Origin: Echinometra lucunter
Taxonomy: Eukaryota; Echinodermata; Echinoidea; Camarodonta; Echinometridae
Length of the DNA stretch: 64,000 nt
Direction of reading: 5' to 3'
Assembly (NCBI GenBank): GCA_029962745.1
Contig: CM057158.1
Span: forward strand, 11,761,929 to 11,825,928
This document shows, one piece after another, positions 28,579 through 40,964 of the stretch; position 1 is the first letter of the stretch; each line of letters opens with the position of its first letter. The notes below the pieces were generated by a model. The model was not told the origin of the DNA, did not search any database, and worked only from the letters and a program-made list of their open reading frames with translations. The translations under genes and the position numbers were made by a program.

Positions 28579-28816
28579 ACACTCTAAAAACGATTCATTC
28601 AAAATGATTAGTTTAGGGTCAGCTGGGTGCAACTAATATGTCTAGTAAAATATCTTACTACATTTTAATCCAAACTGGCTGTCTACTAGTCAAAATACAA
28701 CTAGAAAATAGTATTTAAAAATGACTGAAAAAAACAGTCAGAAATGACTAAAACAATAGTTGCATCCAGCTGATCCTTTCGTTCAGTCGGTTTTAACTGA
28801 ATCGTTTTAAGAGTGT
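28579..28816. mobile_element. MITE family A, copy 2
   Basis: The inverted ends begin acactctaaaaacgattca (left) and acactcttaaaacgattca (right, inverse). Arms extend about 60 bases to the gtcagctggNtgcaact motif. It is closely related in layout and text to the element at 23814-24010. Confidence 0.7.
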
Positions 28817-29764
28817 ACCTTACTGAAAAGTGTGCATGCGCAGCTTGGCCCAAGCGCCCCAACTATTTCAAAACCTTGGACCCCGCTAGTGTTGCCACAT
28901 ACTTGTTACTCCGAGACTCAGGTTTAGCGATTCATTCGGAAATTAGAAGAATCGTAATACTAAAAATAGTGATTGTCAAGTGCGATAAATGAATTCCCGT
29001 GGTGTTGACTGCGCAATATCACAGATCATGCTATGCTAATGTGTTAAAATTTCATTCGAAAAGTAATCCTTCACAAGGGTTTTAGTTCTTTGGGGTGACA
29101 ACGGACATAAATCTTATTATTCCTATTATTGATTGATTGTAACAACGCTGTTATGAAAAATTTTGACAGAGAAGAAGTTTCTAAGACGAGTTTCTTTGAA
29201 CTGCCTTCTCAGACATGCAGTAATGTACATCCGGTGATTGCCCAATCAAAATCTGACTCGTCTTTGCTCCTTATTGAGGCCTTAGCAACCACCTTAGCAA
29301 CCCTTTTCTCACTCAGTCTTTCATATTGATTTCTTGAATACATCATATCAATTCCTTGTGCATGTATTTGGGTTTTGTTTTTAATGATACAGGTCTCTCT
29401 TGGAAACGTCGAAATAAGTAAAATAATCTTTTATGCGCTCAGTAAGTGAATAGGCTTGCCTTGCATTCTCCCTTCGGCAGAGCTATTATGCACAGTTATT
29501 GCTATCATATAGTCATGAGTATTTCGATAATGTCGTACTTGAAATAATTACTCCCAGCATTTTAGTTCTCACAAAACCACAGTTGGGTTACGACAGCTGG
29601 AAAGGGAAATCCCCTAACACAATTTGTTCAGGTCTATACTTTCAAAACACCATGTAATTACATGTCTTAAATATTGTTTGCTAATCCGATCCACAAGGTT
29701 ATTTCATTTTGGTACATCTCACTTTTGCAGTTATAAAACGCTTCCCTTTTTTTAAAGTTATAAG

Positions 29765-30085
29765 AATAATAATAATAATAATATAATATTCTGGATTTAT
29801 ATAGCGCTTAATACATCTCCAAGAGAGTCTCTAAGCGCGTTACAGAAATATTATTACCCCGGTCATCGGATTCAGGCTTGCCTGCATACAATGTATGCAC
29901 CTTCTCCACTCCCTAGGGAGCATTCCAGCCAGGCGCCTTTTGCAGGCGCGCACAATGCTAAACAAATCACAATGACTTTCGCATCCTACCGGGTACCCAC
30001 TCAACACCTGGGTGGAGAGTGGCAAATGTAGATTCATATCTTGCCAAAGGACATTAGTCCTCGTCAAATGGGGCGGGGTGAGATG
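29765..30085 (-). mobile_element. SINE-family element lacking a clear tRNA head
   Basis: It shares body text with the element at 631-990 (attatacccc-type segment, tccactccc...gagcattcc, cttgccaaagga). Its tail on the minus strand reads aacgcgcttagag...ttaagcgctatataaat and ends in an (ATT)n run at 29786-29766. The tRNA-like part is not recognisable. Confidence 0.6.
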
Positions 30086-33000
30086 AGCAAACAAAAGCAT
30101 AATTATATACATGATCAATAACAAAGAGGCCTCCAAAAGTTTCTCGAACGGGTCAGAAGAAGAAGAAGAAGAAGAAGCAGTTTTTGATGTTCTAATTGTA
30201 ATGCTAAAGTTTTCTGTCACCTAAAATAACTGAATATAATCGAGGAACAGTCATCTCGCTTGCAAGAATACATCGAAGTTGTGAGTATAGATGGTAATGT
30301 GAGTCGAATTTGTTTATATGAATATCAGTCTGTCGTGTCTTCAGCATTCCCAGTTTCTAAAGTTGATTAAATCAATTTGTTCTAAAATGGTCCACTAGTC
30401 CTCTGACTTTACGATACTCAATTAGTTTGTGGAGCGAAATTTTTCATTATTTTCATCCTAAATTCAATGGATAAGCGAAAGTCAAATTTCTAGGTGTATT
30501 CATCTATATCACTACCTAGAAGCGCGAATACTTTAAAACATGAAAACATACGAGGTCTTCAATCTGTAATTGTTGAAACACAAGATAATTCAGTGGAAGT
30601 CAAATACGATTTCCGCTGATTTCTTCGGAAATTTTGAAATGCTGCCAATACTGCATCAGAGTGTAATCGACATTCCGGTCATATTAAAATAGATTTTTTA
30701 GATTTTCAGATATGTTTTATTTATTTATTCATTTACTTTTTTGATCCTTTTTTATTTTTTTTTTTAATTTTTCTTTTTTGGAAACTCTGGTTTGAACAGT
30801 TCGTAATAAATCAAGAGAACACAATTCATGTAGCCACTGCCCATATTTACTACTACTACATGTACATTATATCGAACTCCGAATTAAAATCTGATTTATT
30901 ATTAGTTATAGTCCTAGGATAGGTTCTGCCATAAAACGTTAAATGTTGTATGACAACTTAAGAGGAATTATGGATATTACTGCTTTTATATCATTGACAT
31001 CATTTTTTTTTTCCATTTGAGGGCTTCTTGGCATCCAAACAATTCATCGGACTGCATACATGGACTCGGAAAGATAATGTTTCTCCCACATCTCAACCCT
31101 GAAACAGATTTGTGTAACATCAACTACAGAAAAAAATGGAGGCGATATCCGATACGGGATTATTATGCGCTAATGCTTTCCCATTCCATCGCTCATTACT
31201 CTACCGAAGTTAATGCACGTTTCCTACAGAGCGCCTCCCCGTACAACACTCACCGTATTACATTTCTTACCAATATATTTCATCGTCGTTAAAGCATGTC
31301 ACTAGAAACTTTGTAACTTTCTAATTTTCAGACGCCTGAATAAATAAATCCAAATGAATCGCGTGTTATCTGGCCGAGGGCAAAGAAAACATAAAATTTT
31401 CAAAAACATCGAAATCAGCTCGGGGACATGGGCTTCCCAGCGTCTATGTTTTCTATGGAGGCAGTTTTGGCGCTATTTAGGCCCATTGGTATTATTCGAG
31501 GGGATTATGAAGAGAGTTGGAATGACAGACGGAGGTTTACACCCACCCCTCCTTAGTTCTCTTCTTCACCATCATCATAAACCGAAGCTGTTTCAGCGCG
31601 AAAAATTAATACATCCACAATTTATGTGAGATTTAAACGCGTCATGCCTCCTTTTGTTCGGCTTATTTCCATCATTGTTCGGCTTATAATGTTCTAGATA
31701 TGGTCAGCTTATGTTCTACATCGTTCGAATTGCTGCTGCCCTGTGCATTCTGAAGACAAAAGATCGCTCAACCTTGAAACAGAAAGTTGTTTATCACATA
31801 CCCCAAAATTGTTAAACGTTAACTCAACTGTTCAGTTGCTTGAAAACATAATGTATGCCTGAAAACATATAAGGATATTTGTTTTTCCTTCATGAACGAC
31901 GCTGCTGAATTTTCACAGGAAAACATAGTTTTTATGGCTTTATATGCTCATTGCTTACTTCCTATTAGATTCGCTTGCATGGCTATTTGATTTCGGATGA
32001 ATAACGGATGTAAAAAGAAGAGGCCTGTTGTTGTAACTTAAGACAAGCAGTGTTCTTACTCGTAGAGGGAAAACAAATATTCATTTCCGACTTTTTTTAG
32101 GGGTTACCATTACATTGTGTCAGACGCGAAGAGCTTAGGAGTTCAGCACTGCATGTTTTCCGTAATGAAAGTTTGATCATTTAACTCCTTTCCTCCTAAA
32201 CTGAAAAAAAGCTGCCATGTTTATTTAAACCAGTGAAGTATATGTTTCTCAATTCAAAGCAGTCGGGGAAATCACACAATTCTTATTTTTACATTCTCAA
32301 GTTCAGACAGAATACTTCAAGAGATGAGGTCGACGTGGCATACAGTAATCGTTGCAATCATAACCCAGTAGTGCCAAATTTTCTTTTTCTTTTAACGATA
32401 TAGACAAAAGATGTTATTTTAAAGCTCAAATTTACTTATAGTAAATGAATGAATAGAATATAGTTATAGATTCTAAATTTACATAGACATTCCATGGCAT
32501 TAATTGTGATGACTTGCTTCGTAGAAATAGTTTACTTTCCTGACCAATGGCGTATAATTTCGTGTACTTTGCAAGATATATATTTTTTCACAAACCATAT
32601 TGCTATGCAAGGGCTTCATAAACATTAAATTTTTGTTTTTATTACTTTTTGTTATTCTCTGTGATGTATGTGCATGGACTTAACCTTTCTTGAACCCATC
32701 CATCCTCGATCAGATTTTGCAAGCGAAATATATGTCCAGATCCGAAAAAGATAGTATACTTTATAAATGTATATTTTCACCATCACCCCAAAAGGTTGTC
32801 TCACCTCCTCCCACATGTCTCCCCCCCCCCCCCTCTCTCTCTCTCTCTTCTTATTTCCACCCCCTTCTCTTTTCATCCCTGTCTTTTCTCTCTCTCGTTA
32901 TTTATCTCTCTTTCTCCTTTTTCTCACTCTCTCTCTACCCCCGTCCATGCTCCCCAAAGGCCACACCCTTAGGCCAAAAGTTTCAGCTGTCATTCCAGAA

Positions 33001-33124
33001 GCACTCGTCTGAAAGACATTTTGCAAAGAAGAAAAGTTATTATGATGACGCATTTTCCTCCTATTTGCTGCTGTCTTCTTCTACATGGTTTCGTGGATTC
33101 GTCCATTAATTCATAATGATCATG

Positions 33125-33172
33125 TCAATAATAATAGTAATAATAATAATGGTCATGATGATAGTAATAATG

Positions 33173-33203
<31 letters not shown>

Positions 33204-33211
33204 TAATAATG

Positions 33212-33267
<56 letters not shown>

Positions 33268-33372
33268 TAATAATAATAATAATAATAATGATAATAATGA
33301 AGATAATAATGATCATGAATGATAGTAATAATAATAATGATGATGATGATAATATTAATGATAATGATAAGT
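33125..33372 (+). repeat. (AAT)n microsatellite
   Basis: A long (AAT)n with GAT interruptions. Confidence 0.95.
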
Positions 33373-33927
33373 GAAGAATGCGTTCCTATCGTGTCTTCTT
33401 AACTAAGTGTTTACAGGGCTCTCTTGCAAATGGGTATGGAAAAACCAACCACCCCAAACCCATCCTGCTGCAACCATACAATATATACAATATATTACAA
33501 TATGTAATTACATCAAGTGTAATACAAAGAATAACCGAATATAATTATTTTCCTTCTGATCTAACTCCCCCTCCCTCTCCCCTTCCGCCCCCTCCGTGTC
33601 TTTTTTTTTTCTCGCTCTGTTTTTACAGATGTTATCATTCGAATGTGCAGGGGTGCCCCATGATTCCCGTAGCTACGCCTGACTGCAACGTTTAGCTATT
33701 GAGAACTTGGGGGGGGGGGGGGGGGGGTTCTGTGTGACAATGTTAATTTGCCAGTCAGTGTGCATGACGATTTCTTAATTACCGTAAATCATTTTCATTT
33801 TATTTTATCGCAACCCGGTTACTAAATTATGCTTAGTTTACATGAATGCAAAGTAAGTTACAGTAGCATTGCCCTTTGAATATGGATTGGCATTCATTAT
33901 GCATTTTTTAATACTTTTCTGCCTTAG

Positions 33928-33993
33928 ATGTCCAATGGTAAAAGCTCAACTGACTTTTCGTCACCCTATGCTATGGAAATTGGTGACCAGAAG
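33928..33993 (+). CDS. KCTD1/KCTD15: KCTD1/KCTD15-like gene, N-terminal coding exon
   Basis: This 66-base exon encodes 22 residues (begins MSNGKSSTDF, ends EIGDQK). It lies between a pyrimidine-rich acceptor ending ctgccttag and a strong donor, AAG|GTAAGT. The ATG is the first codon of the exon, so the 5' UTR must lie in an upstream exon, or the Met is internal to a longer isoform. The donor leaves phase 0, and the next coding exon at 40965 also opens in phase 0, so the two join in frame ([14 protein letters not shown]). I do not recognise the peptide on its own. It is assigned to the KCTD gene because of strand, phase, splice quality and the short Ser/Thr-rich N-terminus expected before the BTB domain. 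An extra exon in the 7-kb intron cannot be excluded. Confidence 0.6.
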
Positions 33994-35862
33994 GTAAGTT
34001 TAAAAACACCATTTATTTCCTTCTTTATCTTTTTCTTTGTTTTACTTTTATTGTCTTACCTTTCTTGAAAATAATCATGTAATTTACTACCCAAACATGT
34101 CGAATGTCTTTTGAAATATCTCCATTTAATTGCGTTCAAGCGGCATAATATATGGCCGACTCAAATTGTCACTACGCAAATGGTAAATCAAGTTTTAATA
34201 ATTGGTATTTCACATTACAAACCATTCAAGCTTAGAATTATAATGTCATCCTAACAGAAGCCATTTGAACAAAATACAACTGCTTTCTAAATTGCAGGCC
34301 TACTACAATTTTGTCCTAGAAGTTTATGGTAGAACTTGGGAGCACGCCGCACGTGCATCTATGCTTCGATATTATAACTGTAACAAAAGTGGACTTCACG
34401 GCCGACAATGGGTGCGCGCCCACTGGACCTAATTTTTCATTATACCATGCTCACTGTCAAAACTAGTAACGATTGATGCGAGTATAATGTCGCGCACAAC
34501 CCGCTGCTCACTGAGGATTGCACGTGTTTCGTTAGAACATATTTTAGAGAGATTGATACACTTTTCCCATTTATTTGTCATTGTGAACTGTTCCGGTAAT
34601 AACTGCAGTTTGCTAGTAACGCCATTTGCAGGCAATGCAATGTTGTTTTTTTGGTGTATTTTTTTAAAGTATGCATAAACACCATATTTTTTGCCATGTA
34701 CAAAGTGAGGGGGGGGGGGGGGGGTTGATGGAGGGTTTAGTAACAGGTGATAGAGGTCATTCTTGAGAAAGTCAAGATTGCACTTTGAGAGTCATTATGC
34801 TTCCACGCGCCGTGCACAGATCTTATCCTTGTGAACGTTTGCTTTCTCCACACATCCTCTCCCTAGCATGAAAATTGTTACTTTTATATATCCTCACTTA
34901 ACTCTTCTCGTCTTGATGGGATTTTATTGCAGTCAAAACTCTGTCTCATTGATTGTAAAAAACAATTTTCGGAACGCCAATGAAAGCATAATCAAAATGT
35001 GATGCTTGAAACATAAATGCTTATTTATGGATTTAGTATTGTTCGTTTGGTTTCATTCTATTATTTTTGTAATTGTCATTAAGGGACGTGGAATGCAATG
35101 AGTCAGAATTATAAGAACCCCCTCTAATGCTCTAAAGCAGGGTTTTTTCCCTTATAAATCCCCCCTCCTTCTCTCTGCATGTTTCAGACCCTCTCTTCCT
35201 TATTTTCTTTTATCATTTATTTTGTTTTTCCAATAATGGCATCTGCCTTTATCCCTAAAGAGGTAGGATGTACATAGGTATAATTTGGGATTAGTTTATC
35301 AGGCATGCACATGCCTTTTTCCATTACAACCTCAGGATAAAATTAGCAACGTCGTTTTTTCTCCATTTTCCTTATAAAAAAAAAGACACAAAATAGACTC
35401 CTAAATACCGTGCAGCCGGAAAGTGAAATTCGGGCTTGTCTCCGCTCGTTGCCATATCTAGCCGCTAGCTATGCATGAGGAGGAGGAATGAGAAGAAATA
35501 AGAAATCATAGGTAAAATTTGCGAAATGATAAGATAAAAGCTTCTCTGTATACTCGGTGGATTTATTCAGTTTCGGAACAAGGTGCGGTGTACTGAAAAC
35601 ACTACCCTCCTCTGCACATAACAGCTGTTAATTTTCGCTCGCAAGCAATGAGGAGAGAGGTTAAATCAGCATGATCAGAATAATATTCTATTGACCTATG
35701 AAAACATTAGAATAAGTCAAATTTTCCATAACTTGTGGTTTGTGATTATTCAGCAGAATATTCTACGTTTTAAAGTTTTCGTGACCACGCAGAATTAATA
35801 TTACGCATCATGTAGAGAACAAACAAGTAATGTGTAGAAATAATATTTAGTTGGTATATTAC

Positions 35863-36032
35863 TTCAGGGGAGCGTTTCATGAACGGACTTGTCGGATGTT
35901 TTATCCGACAAAGTCTGTTATATCCGACAGTTGCCATAGTAACGATGCTTCTCAGCCAATCAAAATCAAGGAAAGATGTCGGATCTGACAGCTTGTCAGA
36001 CGACAAATGTTGATGAAACGCCCCCCAGAAGT
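35863..36032. mobile_element. MITE of the ggggagcgtttcat family
   Basis: The left end acttcaggggagcgtttcat matches the inverse of the right end (acttctggggggcgtttcat). Inner arms repeat tgtcggat motifs, and the centre carries cagccaatcaaa. Confidence 0.7.
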
Positions 36033-36311
36033 GCATGTCATAATGTTAGCCGAGTTCTTGGTATTATACTGATTAATGTACAGGGTAATATAGAACTAGA
36101 GTCTTTACTTCAGGCCTGCAACTATATACCGGTGGGCTGTTACTGTGAAAAGTAATACGCTTTCTGGCACGGCTATGTTCATGCAAAAGGGTGAAGCCAT
36201 GGAAAAATACCTTTCATAAACATCTTTTTACGTTTTCAAAACTTGATCCCAATTGCGACATTGCAAAGTGAAAGTGCAGTACAAATTATACGCCCCTCCA
36301 TTTCTTCACCT

Positions 36312-36461
36312 GGGCCTCGTTTCATAAAACTTTTTATCAGTAACAACTGACACATTTCTATGACAAATTTGCTCTCAGCCAATCAGATGCCAGGATTTTC
36401 AGTAGCTTATGACTGTTATTGCAACTTGTTATTGATAACAAAGTTTTATGAAACGGAGCCC
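36312..36461. mobile_element. MITE related to the gcgtttcat family
   Basis: The inverted ends read gggcctcgtttcataaaac on the left and gggctccgtttcataaaac on the right (inverse). Inner arms pair through ttatcagtaaca and ttatcaataaca. The centre has cagccaatcaga, as in the neighbouring element. Confidence 0.7.
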
Positions 36462-37737
36462 TGGGTAGAGAGAAGAGGGGGGGGGGGGGGACTCGTTGTA
36501 ATGCCTTGTCGCGGGACATTGCATCTTACGGACCTCTAACAGTACTAATTCCTCCTGCATCACACTTTCCAGTGTTATTTCATATTGGGGGCAGCCGGCG
36601 TGTACGCCCCCTCCCTTTGGAGGCTTGTCAGTAAATAGGTCCATGGTATTATTGCCTGAGATCTGTCTGTAGCATGAGGAGGGATGTGTCTATATACAGG
36701 ACGAACCTCCCCTGGTGAGGATTACGCAGCCCCCCTCTTACCATTATGGAATTGTGAATACGCCCCTGGATAAACTATCTTTCCAGTTGACGCCAGTAGT
36801 TCCCTTCTGAAATACAAAAAACAGAGTAGCAAGATGAGGGATCGACAAGGGAAAAGGAATCCAACCGGGAGAGAGTTGTTGCCAATCGGTGCCAAGATTG
36901 TTCTAGCTGCTATGACCTTCTAGCTGAGTGATAAACACAAGGCAATGCCACGGGCAAGTTGCGGACGAGATGACGGTATTGAAGCCCTTGTCATCCGGCT
37001 GTGTGGCTTACCACCTAGGCTTAGCTCAAGTCGGTTAATGGATTACGTGCCAAGAAGCGCCCACGGGCATTTTCTTGTCATGAATATGTATTTTTTACTT
37101 ACACAATTTAGGGAAAAGGGTTATTTCTCTGTATTTCTTTTGGCGAGAAAACATGTTACAGGACAGCTTCCTTTGCCATGCAATGTTATACCAAGTAACA
37201 ATGGCAGAATGCAGAATCCTTCAAATTAAAGTGATGTCCACGATTAGGTTTTTGTTAAGATATCAACATGTTACATGAAAACTGTATCATCTACGCCTAC
37301 TGATTCTTAACCTTCAATAGAATAACAGTTATCATTTAAAATACTGTTTTAGTTTGATGAGCCGCAATCGCTTAGTCATCTGCCCCCACTCAAGAATATG
37401 GGGATGTTAGAGGCAAATAGCCCATATTTTACTTCCTTAACGCTCATCTGGGAGCCTGGTAAAAGAAAACGATTATCTTTGCCTCGAGGGTAAAATTATT
37501 CGCAGATGTTATTCTCTACTCCCGGTATCCTGTGTTTATATGGAGTCATCCTCCACTTCTATACTGTCACTAAGTTTGGGAAACTCTTAGGTAGCAATTC
37601 GTTACTTTGAAAATGCTCTCGTCTGTATCTTTTACCAAGGTCTATATTTTGTTCAACATCAACTTCGTGCATTCTGTCCAGGTAATGCCTCTTTCTGATC
37701 TCTTTCGCTACACACCCTAACGGACACCAACACCGAT

Positions 37738-37752
37738 ATATATATACATACA

Positions 37753-37788
<36 letters not shown>

Positions 37789-37792
37789 TATA
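37738..37792. repeat. (CATA)n and (TA)n tract
   Basis: Ten CATA units flanked by TA units. Confidence 0.95.
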
Positions 37793-38022
37793 AAACAAAG
37801 TTCCGTCTCTTTCACTTTATTTGAGCTCATGTACTGCTTTGTTACGTAATGTGCGCCGCTCTGTCTGGTGCGCTAACGCCTATGACTTCAGCAGAGTGTG
37901 CGCGCTGTTTACTTATCATGATAAACGACGCATTTTCAAATTGCCATTAAACACTTGATAAAGCCCTAAGGGCGAAAATTCGTGAAATTTCTTTGGTTTA
38001 CGGAGTTTTTATTAGTTTTTTA

Positions 38023-38026
<4 letters not shown>

Positions 38027-38053
<27 letters not shown>

Positions 38054-38054
38054 G
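38027..38054. repeat. (TA)n tract, left of the tRNA-like relic
   Basis: About 12 TA units. Confidence 0.95.
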
Positions 38055-38197
38055 ATCAGGTAACATATACAACAGCTTTGGCAACTCTTGTGGAAATAAA
38101 TACATGTGAGATCAATTGAGAGAATAATAGCGTAGCATGAATCAAAGTTCCCCAGAGCTGTCCTACCATTTTGGAAATTTTGCAAAGGTTGAAAAAA

Positions 38198-38254
38198 TGT
38201 CTCCACCGGGAATCGAACCCAAGCCTTTGGCTATGAACGCTAGACCACGGAGAC
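38198..38254 (-). repeat. tRNA-like relic lacking the anticodon arm
   Basis: On the minus strand the acceptor arms GTCTCCG and TGGAGAC pair, the A box TGGTCTAGCG and a perfect B box GGTTCGATTCC are present, but only 57 bases separate the ends. A tRNA needs more than 70, and the anticodon arm is gone. It is a SINE head or tRNA pseudogene, set between two (TA)n tracts. Confidence 0.6.
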
Positions 38255-38333
38255 GGGCCGGTGGTTCCGGCGACTCCAAATTCGCTTAACCGACAGATTG
38301 ACAAATCTTCAACCTTCACTAATTAATTCTTTA

Positions 38334-38336
<3 letters not shown>

Positions 38337-38365
<29 letters not shown>

Positions 38366-38366
38366 C
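38337..38366. repeat. (TA)n tract, right of the tRNA-like relic
   Basis: About 13 TA units. With the tract at 38027 it brackets a tRNA-like segment. Confidence 0.95.
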
Positions 38367-38539
38367 TCTATAGTAGCGGAAGGGGTATTGCCTAGACAGA
38401 TAAATGTAAGATTTTGATCATGTTTTCAATTTTTGGTTGTCAGACTTGTCGCCTGAATTTCAAACACGTCTCACATTGCGTATACGCGCCGAGTGCGGCC
38501 TAGACGAAAATAGGGATCCTGCCCCGGGCACTGCTAGAA

Positions 38540-38625
38540 AGAAAACTAGGCCAGGATCGAACTGCGAAGGCCCGGAGTTATTCCAACAATGGTAATAGAA
38601 GCGCCTTGCATGCACCGAGGTCATT
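38540..38625 (-). repeat. Possible second tRNA-like relic
   Basis: A B-box-like GCAGTTCGATCCTGG is readable on the minus strand near 38570. The A box is not convincing. Confidence 0.25.
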
Positions 38626-39843
38626 ACACCGATAATGACCCATTACAAAGAAATGTTATCAGTTACTCACTTAATACAAGGGGCTGATTGATGTGAGACT
38701 GGTCATAAAGTAGCAAACAATCGGCTGGGGGATGAGCCTAAGTCATGATGCATGTTGCGAGGGATGATGGGAATCCAGAGCCTTTTTATGGTGACCCTAA
38801 AGAGCCCAAAACGCCCGGAGGGGTTTTGGAAAGGATTAGCTATTCATATGATGAAGAACAAATCCCATAAAGCACTGAATGCAAGTGTAGAAAATAGCCC
38901 GTATGAATTATTGCCGCCTGCGATATGGAGTCAGTGACTTTTCCAGATATGGACTTTTTATCCCTTTCTTTGAAATAGGTAGGGAATTAAGATTACTCTT
39001 AAAATATATGAGATACCGTTGTACCACTCTTGTTAATAGAAAAGAAGAAGAAGAAGAAGAAGAAGGATAAGACTGAAGAGAGAAAATACCCTGGGGCGAT
39101 ATCTCTAGTGGGTGATAAGATTGTACAAACATGCTTCGTCCATGAAAAGAATCAACAAAAATGGGCAGTTTCGTTTCCATCTGATATGTCCATTATCGTA
39201 AACAAATAGAATCAATGATGAAGGGAATATCATTTGAAGAAAGAGAGAAAAAAAAAAAGAAGAAAAAGGCGGGAAAAGAAATGACTCAACGCTAACGATG
39301 TCGATATATTATCATTGGCTGACTCAGATACCCCGAGTCTGACCAAAGCGATAAAACGAACGAGTTACCTATGTATATTTCGCCTTAAAGAGAGGGGGAT
39401 AGAGAGAAAATTATGCGAAGAAGAAAAGAACCTCGTACCTCGTACGTTTGTCCGAGGTACATTTCTTTACCATATTGTGTCAAGTGATAAAGAAATAACA
39501 TACAGATGAGTGTTTGGCAACAGTTACCTTTAGTTTGATGTACGTGTACATAGATACATTTGTTCTTTTAGGCCTGTAGGATTAGTTATGTGTTTCAATT
39601 ATGGTAATCTCGCTTTCTTGGGGAACAGCCTAAGAAAGAGAAGAATTATTCATTTTCATTTGAATTCTTGATTTTGTAAATATGTTTTTTGTCTGTAGAA
39701 TACATCGTCCGTAATCCCTTGCGATCGCGTTAAGTCCGATTGTAAAGACTGACCTCCTTAGAGTATCGATTTGTTCAAGATCAATTTGATGAATTCACAT
39801 CGCGTATTCAAGTCTGATGTAGGTCTAGATATTGAGCCTTTCC

Positions 39844-39848
<5 letters not shown>

Positions 39849-39882
<34 letters not shown>

Positions 39883-39905
39883 AAGAAAGAAAGAAAGAAA
39901 GAAAG
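39849..39905 (+). repeat. (GA)n then (GAAA)n
   Basis: A GA run changes directly into GAAA units. Confidence 0.95.
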
Positions 39906-40964
39906 CCGAGCACCTTACAGTCGCATTTACAACCTCAAAGTTGTAGTAATGTAGAGATTCCCATACTAGCTGTTGAATGCATGCGAAGTTCTTTTTAAAG
40001 GATTTGCCCCCTACAGTACTTTCAGTTAATAAAAAAAAATTGTTATAGACCACTGACTAAGACAGGATATTAGTCGCTCGTCTGTGTGTTATTTCATATG
40101 TTCAAAATAATGTCCGGGTTCACAGTTTTTAGTTAAAATTTATCCTGTTTGTGATATATTTGTGTTGTTTTCCTATATTTTTGCTCTCAAGTCCACTGCA
40201 ACATAACCTTTCAATAAGTTGAAGGCATCTTTGTAGGAGCTTAAAATATTGTATCAGACAGTTTTTTTTTCAATTTCTTCCAAATTGCAAAGGAAAAACA
40301 TCACAAAATAAAACTTTCAAACCATTCCAACGTGTCCAAAATGACACTAGTCTCGAAATTTTCCCAGCATTCACCAGCAATTAGAAATATAGCGACTAAA
40401 TCAAATACCAAGTGGCTTAAAGAGAGCAAGTGAATCTTTAACAATATGATAGTCACAATGTCAAATCATGAAAGTATCATGTTTACCCAACCATGTGTTA
40501 ACACGCGGAAGTTCTTCACTCTTTTGTATAATTTCATTTCCGTTTGATCAGATGCACACACAATCTCATGAATTTGCATTTGTCATAAATCCTTGATCAT
40601 CAGCCAGCGCCCATCGCATGCCCTCCAGCCATTCACTCCTTCTCCAAGCCAAGAATATTTTAAATCATGATGGAGTTATGGCTGACTTCGAGGCTTGTTA
40701 ATGCATTAGTCTGTACACGGTTAGGGTATAGGAACACTGCCAGCTGTTTATCATTTTCTTTAGTTTTTCTTTGAGTTGCATATTATGCGAGACTGAAAAG
40801 AGATCGTCACTGCAGAGTTTATCCAATACGAGACATAACGAGAGAGACGATGATTCAACAGTAGACTCTTGATTAATTCCAGAGACATGTATTATCATCT
40901 GATGCCATTGTTATTACCCTTTTAACAAATAGTGTTAACATTCTTCATCTTGACTATTTTGCAG

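Larger units (their letters stand above)
21394..33927 (+). other. Gene-free stretch; possible first intron of the KCTD gene
   Basis: It contains two MITE family A copies, a SINE-family element, the decayed minisatellite, (ATT)n and (CAAA)n (26953-26992) and (AAT)n. A few patches (26270-26400, 31130-31290, 31430-31530) are less AT-rich, but I see no exon in them. Confidence 0.4.
33994..40964 (+). other. Intron of the KCTD gene
   Basis: A 7-kb intron with GTAAGT donor and tattttgcag acceptor. It holds two gcgtttcat-type MITEs, the tRNA-like relic between TA tracts, and G runs at 34709 and 36478. A GC-richer patch at 38740-38940 may be regulatory, but nothing identifies it. Confidence 0.55.
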
